NCBI RefSeq assembly: GCF_000507145.1
Contig: NZ_AYTO01000044.1
Coordinates: 1-64,000, forward strand
From: Bacillus tequilensis KCTC 13622
Lineage (GTDB): Bacteria > Bacillota > Bacilli > Bacillales > Bacillaceae
Length of the DNA stretch: 64,000 nt
Direction: 5' to 3'
Position 1 is the stretch's first letter, and each line of letters starts with the position of its first letter. The notes under the pieces are model-generated. The model saw nothing but the letters and a program-made list of their open reading frames with translations. It was not told the DNA's origin and did no database searches. This document shows positions 20,459 through 47,100 of this stretch, piece after piece. The translations under genes were made by a program, and so were the position numbers.

Positions 20459-20866
20459 TCACTCCTGATCCTGTATGTTTTTCAACGAATCTCCAAATAC
20501 CCAGATTCGGTTTCCGATAAAATTCATCACCATTCCGCCGATAGTGGCAGTGAGCTTACTCACCAAAAGCGAACAGCCGCCTTTTTGAAACAAATAAAGC
20601 AGCAAAAAGGTGATCCCCGAGGCAGCAATATTCATCGTGAGAAAACGCACGATCTCTTTCCCGTCAGCCTTATGTTTAACACCAAACGTCCAATTGCGAT
20701 TCCACACATAGCTGTTGGTGATACCTGCAGAATAGGAACAGATCTGCGCCGGCAGATAAGGGACATGACAAGCGGTAAGAAGAAAGAAGACACCAAAATC
20801 GATCAGCGTATTGCCGACACCCACGGTACAAAAACGGCCTAATATCTTTATTTTTTCTTTCAGCAT
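20459..20866 (-). CDS. yngA: YngA, GtrA-family membrane protein
   Basis: 135 residues with four predicted transmembrane helices (around residues 12-32, 38-55, 75-95, 100-122) and the GtrA-family pattern [20 protein letters not shown] near the start and [12 protein letters not shown] near the end; [12 protein letters not shown] is also typical. GtrA-like proteins are thought to move lipid-linked sugars across the membrane during cell-wall glycosylation. Its stop at 20459 is about 10 bases from the start of the decayed yngB, so the two formed one operon. Appears intact, although its partner is lost. Confidence 0.85.
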   Translation of the reverse strand: MLKEKIKILGRFCTVGVGNTLIDFGVFFLLTACHVPYLPAQICSYSAGITNSYVWNRNWTFGVKHKADGKEIVRFLTMNIAASGITFLLLYLFQKGGCSLLVSKLTATIGGMVMNFIGNRIWVFGDSLKNIQDQE

Positions 20867-20939
20867 AACGGCACCCGGCTTTGACCTCCCATCATAAAAG
20901 ATGCAGATGGCTTTCTTATTTGTTGATATGGATTACTTT

Positions 20940-21600
20940 AGCGGACAGTGTTGAAAAAACAATTAATAAAATATGAACAAAACATGAAAAAGAAATGAGA
21001 GCTTCTCCGGATGCCTTCATGAACAAGGCGGAAAACACATTTCCTGATGAGATCGGCTCATCACTTACAGCGTTTACAGGAAGCGGTGGATAGCTTATTA
21101 CATAAAGGCTTCTCGGACACCATGCAGATGCAGCTTGAAAGCGTTAATGAACCGAGCAAAACGATCCGCCCTATTACCGATTGCCGTACATCAAAGCCTT
21201 GTTCACAAAAAGTTGACAAAATATGACGGATTTCGAAAGGGGGTTTGCGAATGATAACGAAATGTCTTATAAAGAAGTACAATGCAAACAGAAATCAGCG
21301 GAAGAAGCAGCCGGAATTCAATAGATTGAGAGGTTCCGCGCCTTGATTCCCTATCAGCCAAAACAATTTGTTTCTAATGATAAATTCCTCTTATGAAGAT
21401 GCAGCTTGCATTCAGCAATGGTGTGGATCGATTTACTGCATCAATCAGTATCCAGGCAAGATCATTCATATCATTCTATGTCATATTTCATCATTGCAGA
21501 TTTTTCTCATCCATATCCATTCCTTGTACAACATCTAATCGAGCGGAATCAATTTACAATCCTCGACAGATACATAGATGAATTTTTACAATTAATAAAT
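20940..21600 (+). pseudogene. Unrecognised decayed coding sequence upstream of the iturin operon
   Basis: This part of the 1-kb gap between yngA and fenF has no intact gene. Several plus-strand fragments look coding but are broken by stops and shifts: LQEAVDSLLHKGF ... NEPSKTIRPITD near 21070-21190, then in another frame DFERGFANDNEMSYKEVQ near 21225-21280 and RFRALIPYQPKQFVSNDKF near 21330-21390, and a 67-codon stretch 21406-21609 ending FTILDRYIDEFLQLINNV. They could come from one or two genes. I do not recognise the family. Confidence 0.4.
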
Positions 21601-21647
21601 AATGTATAATTTCTGACACAATTATGTCGATAGACCTAAAACATATG

Positions 21648-21706
21648 AGGGGAGGTCTTAGTGAAGAAGAGTCGGTAACAGCCTTCTATCCCGGCTCTTA
21701 TCCCCT
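21648..21706 (+). promoter_or_regulatory. Stem-loop with minicistron upstream of fenF
   Basis: Two nested arms: AGGGGA (21648) with TCCCCT (to 21706), and AAGAGTCGG (21667-21675) with CCGGCTCTT (21691-21699). Inside the 5' arm is a strong ribosome site GGGGAGG followed by GTG AAG AAG AGT CGG TAA, a five-codon frame. A TATAAT box at 21605-21610 could be a promoter reading into it. Could be a leader of the iturin operon or the terminator of a lost gene. Confidence 0.4.
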
Positions 21707-21710
21707 TTCT

Positions 21711-21830
21711 TTAAGACTGATTGTTCGGTGCAGCCCCATCTTCTATTTCATGAATAAATGTATCCAGTTCCTTCGTAAAATCGAACAATAACCCCTCCAA
21801 AAGTATTCTATACACATTTGTTATAATCAT
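21711..21830 (-). CDS. Possible small ORF opposite the iturin promoter
   Basis: A 39-codon frame from ATG 21830 to TAA 21711 on the minus strand. Within it GGAGGGG stands 3 bases before an in-frame TTG, which would give a 25-residue acidic peptide (MFDFTKELDTF then IHEIEDGAAPNNQS). The ATG itself has no ribosome site. It overlaps the candidate fenF promoter. No family recognised; may be chance or a gene remnant. Confidence 0.25.
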   Translation of the reverse strand: MIITNVYRILLEGLLFDFTKELDTFIHEIEDGAAPNNQS

Positions 21831-21846
21831 GCTAGGATGTTATATA
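21818..21846 (+). promoter_or_regulatory. Candidate sigma-A promoter of the iturin operon
   Basis: TTGTTA, 17-base spacer, TATATA, starting transcription roughly 45-50 bases before fenF. Best-spaced pair in the region; known iturin-family promoters are sigma-A dependent and activated through DegU/ComA, whose sites I cannot place with certainty. Confidence 0.45.
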
Positions 21847-21900
21847 AAGGCATAATTTGTATGATATTGTATTTCTATTCGATATGATCGGAGGAATCTC

Positions 21901-35071
<13,171 letters not shown>

Positions 35072-35116
35072 GGAATAGCATTTATTTCTTTAAATTATAT
35101 AAAATGAGGTGCTCCA

Positions 35117-38100
35117 ATGTCGGTATTTAGAAATCAAGAAACGTACTGGGAAAACCTGTTTAACGAAGAGGACGGCCTAAGCGCATTCCCTTACTTTAAA
35201 GCAGCGGACAAAGCGTCATTGGCCCGTACCGGCTATCAGGAAAAATACATCTGCCGTTCCTTATCTCCGGAAGTATCTCAAAGAATCATGACAATGGCGA
35301 ATCATTCCGATATGGCGGCCTATTTGATTTTATTAGCAGGTATTGAATGCTTGCTGTATAAATATACCGATCGAACGAGCCTGATTCTCGGCATTCCAAC
35401 GGTATCGAAGCAAAAAAGCAGCCAGTCAGCCGTTAACACCGTTGTTCTTTTGAAAAATACGCTTTCAAACGAGAGTACATTTAAAACCGTGTTTGAACAG
35501 CTGAAAGAAGCCGTTAATGATTCTCTGAAAAATCAAAACCTGCCGTTTAGAAAAATGGTTCAGCATCTAAACGTGCATTACAATGATGAGCGTCTGCCGC
35601 TGATTCATACTGTCGTTTCGCTTAACGAAATTCATTCTTTGCAATTTAAAGAAGACATTGCAGCCGATACGCTGTTTCACTTTGATTTAGAAAACAACGG
35701 GATTCATTTGAAGCTTTTTTATAACGGCAATCTGTACGATGAGCGCTATATGGATCAAATGACAGCCCATTTGGATCAGCTGCTGTCCGTAATCTTGTTT
35801 CACCCTCAAGCGGAGATCCATACGGCAGAAATGATACCCGAAGCGGAAAAACAGAAGCTATTGTTTGATTTTAATGACACCGGCAGAGATTTCTCCGGGA
35901 AAAGAACCGTGTATCAATTATTTGAAGAGCAAGCAGAAAGAACGCCTGAACATACGGCGGTCAAGTTTAAAAACGCCCATTTGACGTACAGGGAATTGAA
36001 TGAAAAGGCGAACCGTTTGGCAAGAACATTGCGTAACTGCGGGGTTCACGCCGATACGTTAGTCGCTATTCTGGCTGATCGTTCATTAGAGATGATTGTG
36101 TCTATGATAGCCGTTTGGAAGGCGGGGGGCGCTTATGTGCCCCTGGACCCTGAATATCCAAAAGAGCGGCTTCAATATTTGCTTCATGATGCGAATGCGG
36201 ACATTCTCCTTGTTCAGCATCATTTAAAAAACAGCCTCACCTTTGACCGCCCAACGATCGATCTGAATGATGAAGTATCTTACCATGCGGACGGCTCATT
36301 GTTATCACCAATAGCGGAACACAGCCATTTAGCCTATGTTATATACACCTCGGGCACAACAGGAAAGCCGAAAGGGGTCATGATTGAACACGGAGGCATT
36401 GTGAACTCGCTTCAGTGGAAAAAGGCGTTTTTCAATCATTCTGCCAAGGATCGCGTGCTTGTCTTGTATCCCTATGTTTTTGATGCATTCATTTTAAATT
36501 TCTTCGGCCCGCTCATCTCGGGTGCAACTATGTACCTTTTGCCAAATGAAGAGAATAAAGATCTTTTCGCCATTCAAAATGCCATGAAACAAGAAAGGAT
36601 TACACATTTTTCAACTTCTCCCCGTCTTCTGAAAACGATGGTCGAACAGATGAACGCGGCCGACTTCATTCATGTTCAGCATGTTGTTGTAGGCGGTGAG
36701 CAGCTGGAAAAAGATACAGTTGAGAAGCTGTATTCTCTGCAGCCTCACATTCGAATCAATAATGAATACGGACCGACAGAAAACAGTGTGGTATCTACAT
36801 TTCATCCTGTTCAGACTGATGATGAACAGATCACAATCGGCAAACCAGTAGCTAACCACCAAACCTATATTTTAGGATCGCACCAGCAAATCCAGCCGAT
36901 CGGCGTACCGGGAGAGCTGTATGTTGGAGGAGCTGGAGTGGCCCGCGGCTATCTCAATCAGCCTGAATTAACGGAAGAAAAGTTTGTTCAGCATTTGCTC
37001 CTCCCTGGTCAAAAGATGTATAAAACGGGTGATCTCGCCAGATGGCTGCCAGATGGAAGAATCGAATATGTAGGGCGGATCGATCATCAAGTGAAAATTC
37101 GCGGCTACCGTATCGAGATCGGCGAGGTAGAAGCAGCCATGTGTACTCTGGACAATGTTCGTGAAGCTGCAGTCGTTGCGCGGGAAGACGAAGACGGAGC
37201 CAAGCAATTGTATGCCTATTATGTCGGCGATCCTTCTTTGACTGCTGCGCAGTTCAGAGACGTATTATCCCGTAAACTGCCGGATTTTATGATTCCATCC
37301 TACTTTATCCAATTGGAACAGATACCGCTCACTTCCAATGGAAAAATTGATTTGAAAGCTTTGCCTGCTGATGAAGAAAATACGCGGACGGATAACGAAT
37401 ACATAGCCCCGAGAAACACAACAGAAGAACTGCTGGCGTCCATCTGGCAAGAAGTATTAGGGGCAGAACGTATCGGAATTCTAGATAATTTCTTTGATTA
37501 TGGCGGAGATTCGATTAAATCAATTCAGGTGTCTTCCAGATTGTATCAAGCCGGATACAAGGTTGATATGAAACATCTGTTTAAATATCCCGCGATTGCA
37601 GAACTAAGTCAATTTGTCGTGCCGATCGGCAGGATGGCTGATCAAGAGGAAGTGACCGGCAGCACAAACCTGACCCCGATACAGCATTGGTTTTTTGAAC
37701 AAAAAATGCCGCAAGCTCACCATTACAATCAGGCCGTCATGTTATATTCGGCGGAAGGCTTGAAAGAGGCTCCGCTTCGCCGGACGATGGAACGGATCGC
37801 GTCGCATCACGATGCCCTTAGGATGATTTTCGAAAAAACACCGAACGGGTACGCTCCGCGAATTACAGGAACAGATGAAAGTGAACTATACCATCTCGAA
37901 GTGATGAATTATAAAGAGGAAACCGATCCGGCTCAAGCGATTGCCGATAAAGCGAATGAGATTCAAAGAAGCATGGCATTAGACCGGGGGCCTTTGATGA
38001 AGCTTGGTTTGTTCCAATGCCCCGACGGAGATCATTTGCTGATTGCAATTCATCATTTGGTGATTGACGGAGTATCGTGGCGCATTTTACTCGAAGATTT

Positions 38101-41100
38101 TGCAAGCGGTTATGAGCAGGCAGAGCGCGGACAAACCATCCAGCTTCCGCAAAAAACAGATTCATTTCCATTCTGGGCTGATCAATTGTCCAAATATGCG
38201 AAAGAAACCGACATGGAAGAAGAGATTGCTTATTGGGCCGAGCTTTCAAGCACGGAGCCGCAGCCATTGCCTAAGGACAAAATAAGCGAAGGTTCATTAT
38301 TAAGAGACAGCGAAGAAGTGACGATTCAATGGACAAAAGAGGAAACGGAGCAATTGTTAAAACAAGCGAACCGCGCCTACAACACGGATATCAATGATCT
38401 GCTGCTGACTTCGTTAGGTCTCTCCGTTCACAGGTGGACGGGCATGGAAGACATTGCCGTGAATGTGGAAGGGCACGGGAGAGAACCAATTATTCCGGAT
38501 GCGGATATCTCCCGCACGATAGGATGGTTTACAAGCCAGTACCCTGTCGTCCTGAGAATGGAAGCCGGAAAAGACTTGTCACAGCGGATTAAGACCGTGA
38601 AAGAAGGGCTGCGCCGTATCCCGGATAAAGGCATGAATTACAGCATCATCAAATATGTATCCGGACATCCCGAAGCCGACATCCTGCAGCTGAATCCGGA
38701 AATATCGTTTAATTACTTGGGGCAGTTTGATCAAAACCTGAATCATCAAGCTTTGCGCATGTCGCCTTTTTCCACAGGGTTATCGATGAACGAAAACCAA
38801 GAGAGAACAGCTGTTCTTGATGTAAACGGCATGATTTCTGAAGGGACATTATCGCTGACACTGAGCTACAGCAGCAAACAATACGAAAGACCGACTATGG
38901 CGCAATTTGCACGGAACTTGAAAGAAAGTCTGCAAGAAGTCATTGCACATTGCGTAAGCCGGCAGCAGACTTCCCTCACACCAAGTGACATCCTGTTAAA
39001 AGACATCTCAATCGACGAACTGGAACAGCTTTTGGAGCAGACGCGTGAATTAGGCGAAGCGGAAAATATTTATCCATTAACGCCGATGCAGAAGGGCATG
39101 CTGTTTCACAGCTTATTTGATCCGAATTCAGGTGCTTATTTTCAGCAAACGATGTTTGATCTGCACGGAGAGTTAGACATTGATGCATTTTCAAAAAGCT
39201 TGGATGGCTTATCGCAAAAATATGATATTTTCCGGACGAATTTTTACAGAGGCTGGAAAGATCAGCCGCTGCAAATCATATTCAAAACGAAAAAGATCGG
39301 GTTTGAATTCATTGACTTACGCGAGATGAAGGAATCACAAAAAGAAGAGATGGTTCAGGAGTATGCCAGAAAAGATAAGATGCGGGGCTTCGACTTAGAG
39401 AAAGACGCATTAATGCGGCTACTCATTCTTCGTACAGCTGAAAAGACATACCGTTTTATCTGGAGTTTTCACCATATTTTGATGGACGGCTGGTGCCTGC
39501 CGCTGATTACAAAAGAAATATTCGAGCATTACTTTGCCTTGCTTCACAAAAAGCAGCCTGAACAATCGTCCATTACTCCGTACAGTCAATATATTGAATG
39601 GCTCGGCCAGCAAGATGCGAAAGAGGCCATGGCTTATTGGGATCAGTACTTGGAGGGATATGAAGAGCAAACCGGCCTCACTAAGGATCACCATGCGGCG
39701 CAAGATGAACGATACATTTCGGAGAAAGTGACATGTGAAATAAGCACTGATCTGACTTTGAAAATGAAGCAGACGGCCGGCAGACGCCATGTCACGCTGA
39801 ACACGCTGCTGCAGACGGCATGGGCGGTTTTGCTGCAGAAATATAACCGAAGCCGGGACGTTGTGTTTGGAAGTGTTGTATCCGGAAGGCCGGCTGGAAT
39901 TCCAAACGTGGAAACAATGATCGGCTTATTCATTAACACCATTCCCGTCCGGTTCAGGTGTGAAGCCGGGACAACGTTTGCCGAGCTTATGAAAGAGGCG
40001 CAGGAAAGAGCTGTAGCATCTCAACAATACGAGACACACCCGTTGTACGATATTCAAGCGCGTACAACGCAAAAGCAAGATTTAATTACACATTTAATGA
40101 TCTTCGAAAATTATCCTGTTGATCAGTATATGGAGAGCATTGGCCGGCAAAACGGATCATCCATCACCATTTCCAACGTACAAATGGAAGAGCAGACCAA
40201 CTATGATTTTAATATGACCGTTATACCGGGCGACGAGATGAACATCTCTTTTGAATACAATGCCAATGTGTATGAGCGGGCAAGCATAGAGCGGGTTCGG
40301 GAACATTTCATGCAAATCCTGCAACAGGTCGTGACAGATCCGGATATCCGGGTGGATCAAGTAGATTTGTTAACGGAAAGTGAAAAAAGAACCCTTCTGC
40401 GGACGCTTAACGACACGGCAGCGCCATTTCCGCAGACGCCGGTACATCAATTATTTGAAGAGCAATCGCAACGTACGCCCGATCAAGCAGCCGTCATTGA
40501 AAAGGACAGGCAGCTCACGTACGGAGAGCTCAATAAGCGGGCAAACCGTCTGGCGCGAACGTTAAGAGCGAAAGGAGTGCAGACGGATCAGCCTGTAGCC
40601 ATCATCAGCAGAAACAGCATCGAATCGGTGGTCGGAATCCTTGCCGTTTTAAAATCAGGCGGCGCCTACGTCCCAATAGATCCGGAATATCCGCAAGACC
40701 GTATGCGATATATGCTGGATGACTCCGAAGCCGGAATCGTTTTAATGCAGCGAGATATCAGGAAACAGCTTGCCTATGAAGGCGTCACGGTTTTACTTGA
40801 TGATGAAAGTTCTTATCACCAAGATGACTCTGACCTTGCTCCGATAAGTGATGCGAGCCATTTGGCATATGTCATTTATACGTCAGGCTCTACAGGCCGG
40901 CCAAAAGGCGTACTAATCGAGCACCGCGGCTTGACTAATTATATTTGGTGGGCGAAAGAGGTTTATGTAAAAGGTGAGAAAACCAACTTCCCGTTGTACT
41001 CGTCCATCTCTTTTGATCTGACGGTGACTTCTATTTTCACACCGCTTGTCACAGGCAATGCAATCATCGTCTATGACGGAGAGGATAAAACAGCTCTGCT

Positions 41101-44100
41101 TGAATCGATTGTGCACGACCCGCGGGTGGATATCATCAAATTGACTCCGGCCCATTTGCAGGTTTTGAAAGAAATGAACATTGCCGATCAAACGGCAGTC
41201 CGAAGAATGATTGTGGGCGGGGAAAATCTAAGCACCCGGTTAGCCCGCAGCATTTATGAACAGTTCGAAGGCCGGATTGAAATATGCAATGAGTACGGGC
41301 CGACGGAAACCGTTGTCGGCTGCATGATTTACCGTTACGATGCCGCAAAGGACAGGCGGGAATCGGTACCGATCGGAACCGCTGCGGCAAATATGAGCAT
41401 TTATGTGCTGGATGAGAATAGGAAACCCGCACCGATCGGAGTTCCGGGAGAGATCTATATCAGCGGGGCAGGTGTGGCAAGAGGGTATTTGAACCGTCCC
41501 GAATTAACGGCAGAGAAATTTGTCGATGACCCGTTTGAACCCGGAGCTAAGATGTATAAGACCGGAGATTTGGCGAAGTGGCTGGCTGACGGGAACATTG
41601 AATATGCGGGCAGAATAGATGAACAAGTGAAAATCAGAGGCTACCGTATCGAATTAGGCGAAATCGAGGCGGCACTGCTTCAAGAAGAAGCGGTCAAGGA
41701 AGCGGTCGTTACAGCAAGAGTTGACGCCCACGGGTTTAAACAATTGTGTGCATATTACGTGAGCGGCGGGCAAACAACGGCAGCCCGGCTCCGCAAACAA
41801 TTGTCTCACAGCCTGGCGGGTTATATGGTTCCGGCTTATCTTATCGAGCTTGATGAAATGCCTTTAACGTCTAACGGAAAAATAAACAGAAAAGGACTGC
41901 CGGCTCCGGATTTCGAGCTGCAGGACAGAGCAGAGTATAAAGCTCCCCGAACAAAAACGGAAGAAATATTAGTTTCTGCCTGGGAATCGGTATTAGGCGC
42001 AGAGAATGTCAGTATTCTTGATAATTTCTTTGAACTTGGCGGAGATTCCATTAAGTCAATCCAAGTGTCATCCAGATTAAAACAGAGCGGATACAAAATG
42101 GAAATCAAAGACTTGTTTCAATATGCTACGATTGCCGAATTGAGTCCGCATATCAAGCAGAATCTGCGTACAGCCGATCAAGGTGAGGTCAAAGGAAAAG
42201 TCAGCCTGACTCCTATTCAGCATTGGTTTTTTGAACAAACAACAATAGATCCGCATTATTATAATCAAGCCGTCATGCTGCATGCGCCGGAAGGTTTTCA
42301 GGAAACGCCGCTTCGTCAAACCCTGCAAAAGATAGCAGAACATCACGATGCGCTCCGGATGACGTTCCAGACTGCGGAAAAGGGTTACGAGGCACATCAT
42401 GCAGAGATCGCCCAAAGCGGACTGTACAACCTTGAAGTCCTGAACCTGAAAGCAGAATCCGATCCGGGGCAGACCATTGAAGCCAAGGCTGATGAGATAC
42501 AAAGCAGTATGCATTTAAGTGATGGCCCGTTAATGAAAGCCGGATTGTTTCAATGTGCAGATGGAGATCATTTGCTCATCGCCATCCATCATTTGATTGT
42601 AGACGGGGTGTCATGGCGCATTTTACTGGAGGATCTCGTGACCGGCTACAGGCAAGCCGAGAACGGGCAAGTGATTCAACTGCCGCAAAAAACAGATTCT
42701 TTCCAATTGTGGGCCAAAAAGCTTTCAGAATATGCGCAAAGTGAAACGATAAAACAAGAACAGGAATATTGGACAAAGATCGAACAGACCGATGTCAAAC
42801 CGCTGCCTACAGATTTTCAGGAAACCCATACAACTGCAAAAGACAGTGAAACAGCAACTGCGGAATGGACGAAAGAGGAAACGGAGCTCTTATTAAAACA
42901 AGCGAATCGCGCTTATAACACAGAAATAAATGATTTGCTTTTAACTTCTCTTGGTCTTTCTATATCCCATTGGTCGGGGCTTGACCGGATTCCGATTCAT
43001 TTAGAGGGACACGGAAGAGAACAGATCATTCAAGATATGGATATCTCCCGCACGGTCGGCTGGTTTACTAGTCTGTATCCGGTTGTGCTGCACGCGCAGC
43101 CAGGCAAAGAAATCTCTGATTATATCAAAACGACCAAAGAAGGACTGCGCCAAATTCCGCATAAAGGGATCGGATATGGAATAGCAAGGTACTTAAGCGG
43201 CGGAATGCCATCGAAACTCAATCCTGAGATCAGCTTTAACTACCTGGGACAGTTTGACCAAGATTTACAGCAGCATGGGGTTCAATTATCTTCTTATTCA
43301 TGCGGTTCAGACTCAAGCGGAAATCAAGAAAGACCGTATGTATTGAATATAAACGGAATGATAACCGAGGGCCGGCTGAAGCTTACGATCAGCTACAGCA
43401 GCAAGCAGTACGCAAAAGAAACGATCATGCGGTTATCGGAAACGATTCAAAGCCGCCTGCGGACAATCATTACGCATTGCGTTCAGAAAGAACAAATTGA
43501 ACTGACGCCAAGCGATATTTTGTTAAAAGGCATGACCATTGAAGAATTGGATCAGCTTCTTATTCAGCTGCCGCATGCAGGTGAGATTGAAAACGTGTAT
43601 CCGCTCACTCCGATGCAGAAAGGAATGCTCTTCCACAGCTTGCTGGATGAGGACTCACATTCTTATTTTGAACAAGCATCGTTCGATTTGCAGGGAGAGT
43701 TAAAGATTGATTGGTTTAAAGAAAGCCTTGAACGATTATTTGAAACATACGCCGTGCTCAGAACCCGTTTTCACAGCGGCTGGAACGATACTCCTTTACA
43801 AATTGTCTATAAAACGCAAAAACCGCAAATTCATTTTGCAGATTTGCGTGACATAGAGGAGCACCGGCGTGAGGATGCAATCGCAGCCTATCAAAGAGAA
43901 GACAAGGCAAAAGGATTTGACTTGGCTCGCGATCCCCTGATGCGCATAGCGATTTTCCGTATGGAAGACCGCAACTATCATTTGATTTGGAGCTTCCATC
44001 ATATTGTGATGGATGGCTGGTGTCTGCCTCTTATCACAAATGAAGTGTTTGAGCATTATAACGCCTTACTAGAAGGAAGGGAAACTGAACAGCCGTCAGC

Positions 44101-47100
44101 AGCTCCTTACAGCGACTATATCGAATGGCTTGACCGCCAAGATCAAGGTGCGTCCAAACGGTACTGGAGCGGTTATCTTGAAGGATACAAAGGTGAAACC
44201 CGGATTCTTCATAAAACGCCGCAGCATGAACAAAAAGAATACGCTTATGCCAATGTGATCTGCCAATGTGATCACGAACAGACAAAACAATTACAGCAGA
44301 TCGCAAATCAGCATCAGGTTACGTTAAATACGTTGATCCAAACGTTGTGGGGAATTTTGTTACAGAAATACAGCGGGTCCGCAGACGTTGTATTTGGCAG
44401 TGTCGTGTCGGGAAGGCCGGCGGAAATTCCTGATGTGGAACAGATGATCGGCCTGTTCATCAATACCATTCCGGTTCGGGTCTGCTGCGATGAGACCAGC
44501 TCTTTTGCTGATACGATGCAAATGGTTCAACAAAAGGCTTTGGCTTCCCAATCGTACGATACCTATCCTTTATACGAAATTCAGGCACAAACGGAACAAA
44601 AGCAGAACCTGATTGACCATATCATGATCTTTGAAAACTATCCGATAGGACAGCAGGTCGAAGAGACGGGACATCATGATACGGAACTGAACATCACGAA
44701 TTTTCATATGCAGGAACACTCCCATTATGATTTGAATGTGGTTGTCATACCAGGCGAACAGCTGTCCGTTCATTTCGGTTTTAATGAAAACGAATATGAA
44801 AAATCAGAAGTCGAACGGCTCTGCGGACATTTTGAACAGCTCATGCAGCAAGTATTACAGCAGCCGTCTGTCAAAATAGAAGAATTGGAGCTTCTCTCTC
44901 AGCAAGAAAAAGAACACATGCTCAGCCATCTTCAGTCTGGCGACATGCAATACCAGCGTGAACAAACGATTCATGAGCTGTTTGAGGAACAAGCGCATCG
45001 TACGCCGAATCATATTGCAGTTGTATACGAGGGTAAACAATTAACCTACGGAGAACTGAATCGGCGTGCCAATCAGCTTGCGCGAACCTTGCAGGCAAAA
45101 GGTGTGCGGACGGATCAGCTTGTCGGCATTATGACTGAACGCTCGCTTGAGATGATTGTAGGCATCTTAGGAGTTTTAAAAGCAGGCGGCGCATATTTGC
45201 CGATAGATCCTGATTCTCCGTCTGAACGCATCCGTTATATTTTAAATGATTCAAGCATCAGCGTATTGCTTTACAGCGGGAAGCTTCCGGATGATATCGG
45301 CTTCTCAGGAACATGTATCGATCTCATGGAGGAACGTTTCTATCACGAAAAAGACAGCAGTCTTGCACTCTCTTATCAGTCCAGTCAACTGGCCTATGCC
45401 ATTTATACTTCCGGCACGACAGGCAAGCCTAAAGGCACGTTAATTGAACATCGCCAGGTCATTCACCTGATTGAAGGGCTTCGACGCCAAATTTACTCTG
45501 CCTACGATGCGGAGCTGAATGTAGCCATGCTCGCTCCATATTATTTCGATGCTTCTGTTCAGCAAATGTATGCTTCCTTGCTGTCAGGCCATACCTTGTT
45601 TATTGTTCCGAAAGAGATTGTGTCAGACGGTGCTGCCTTATGCCGTTACTATCGGCAGCATTCGATTGACATCACTGACGGAACACCTGCCCACTTAAAG
45701 CTTTTGATAGCTGCAGGTGATTTGCAGGGAGTCACGCTTCAGCATCTTTTAATCGGAGGAGAGGCTCTTTCCAAAACGACGGTAAATAAGCTCATACAAT
45801 TATTCGGCGATCATGGCGTTACGCCTGGGATTACCAATGTATATGGGCCTACGGAGACTTGCGTAGACGCGTCTCTGTTCAATATTGAATGTTCTTCCGA
45901 TGCTTGGGCACGCAGCCAAAGCTATGTCCCTATAGGCAAGCCGTTAGGCAGAAACCGCATGTACATTCTTGATTCAAAAAAACGGCTGCAGCCGGCGGGC
46001 GTCCAAGGCGAGCTGTATATTGCAGGGGACGGTGTCGGGCGGGGTTACTTGAACCTGCCGGAACTGACGGACGAAAAATTTGTTGCCGATCCGTTTGTAC
46101 CGGCGGACCGAATGTACAGAACCGGTGATCTGGCCCGCCTTCTGCCGGATGGAAATATTGAATATATCGGCCGGATTGATGATCAGGTGAAAATTCAAGG
46201 TTTTCGGATTGAACTCGGTGAAATCGAATCGGTGATGCTGAACGTTCCTGATATTCAAGAAGCCGCCGCAGCTGCCCTTAAAGATGCAGATGATGAATAT
46301 TACTTGTGCGGATACTTTGCTGCGGATAAGACAATACAGATCAGTGAACTTCGCGAAAGAATGGCCCGGCATTTACCGGGATATATGATCCCGGCTCATT
46401 TTGTTCAGCTGGATAAGATGCCGCTGACGCCAAACGGGAAGTTGAATCGCCAGTTATTGCCGGCTCCGGTCAAAAAGCGTGACAGCGGCATAGAGTACGT
46501 CCCGCCGCAAACTTCGGCAGAAATCCAGCTGACAGCAATTTGGGAGGAGGTTCTCGGATTAGAGCAGGTGGGGATCAGAGATCACTTTTTTGAGATCGGC
46601 GGACACTCCCTGCGGGCAACGGCGCTGATTGCAAAAATACAAAAGCAAATGCATGTCCAAATTCCTTTGCGGGCCGTCTTCCGTTTCCCAACCATTGAAC
46701 AGCTCGCGCGGACGATCACGAAGACGGAGCTGACCGGATATACCGCGATTCCTGTAATTGAAAAAAGACCTTATTATCCGGTATCCTCAGCACAAAAACG
46801 GTTGTACATCCTTAATCACTTGGAAGGCGGAGAACTCAGTTACAACATGCTGGGCCTGATGGCTGTGGAAGGAAAGCTTGATCGTGACAAGCTGCAGCAA
46901 GCCTTCCGCACGCTGATTTTGCGCCATGAATCTTTGCGCACCGGTTTTAAAATGGCTGACGGAGAACCTGTCCAGTATGTCTTGGATCACGCAGCGTTTG
47001 AAGCAGAGTGGTACCAAGGGGAAGATGATGATGCGGACCTTTATATCCGCCAATTTATTCGTCCTTTTCACCTGGATGAGCCGCCGCTGCTTCGCGTGGG

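Noticed and set aside
20300-20842. 180-codon plus-strand frame
   Set aside because: It lies antisense to intact yngA and decayed yngB, has unnatural composition and no ribosome site.
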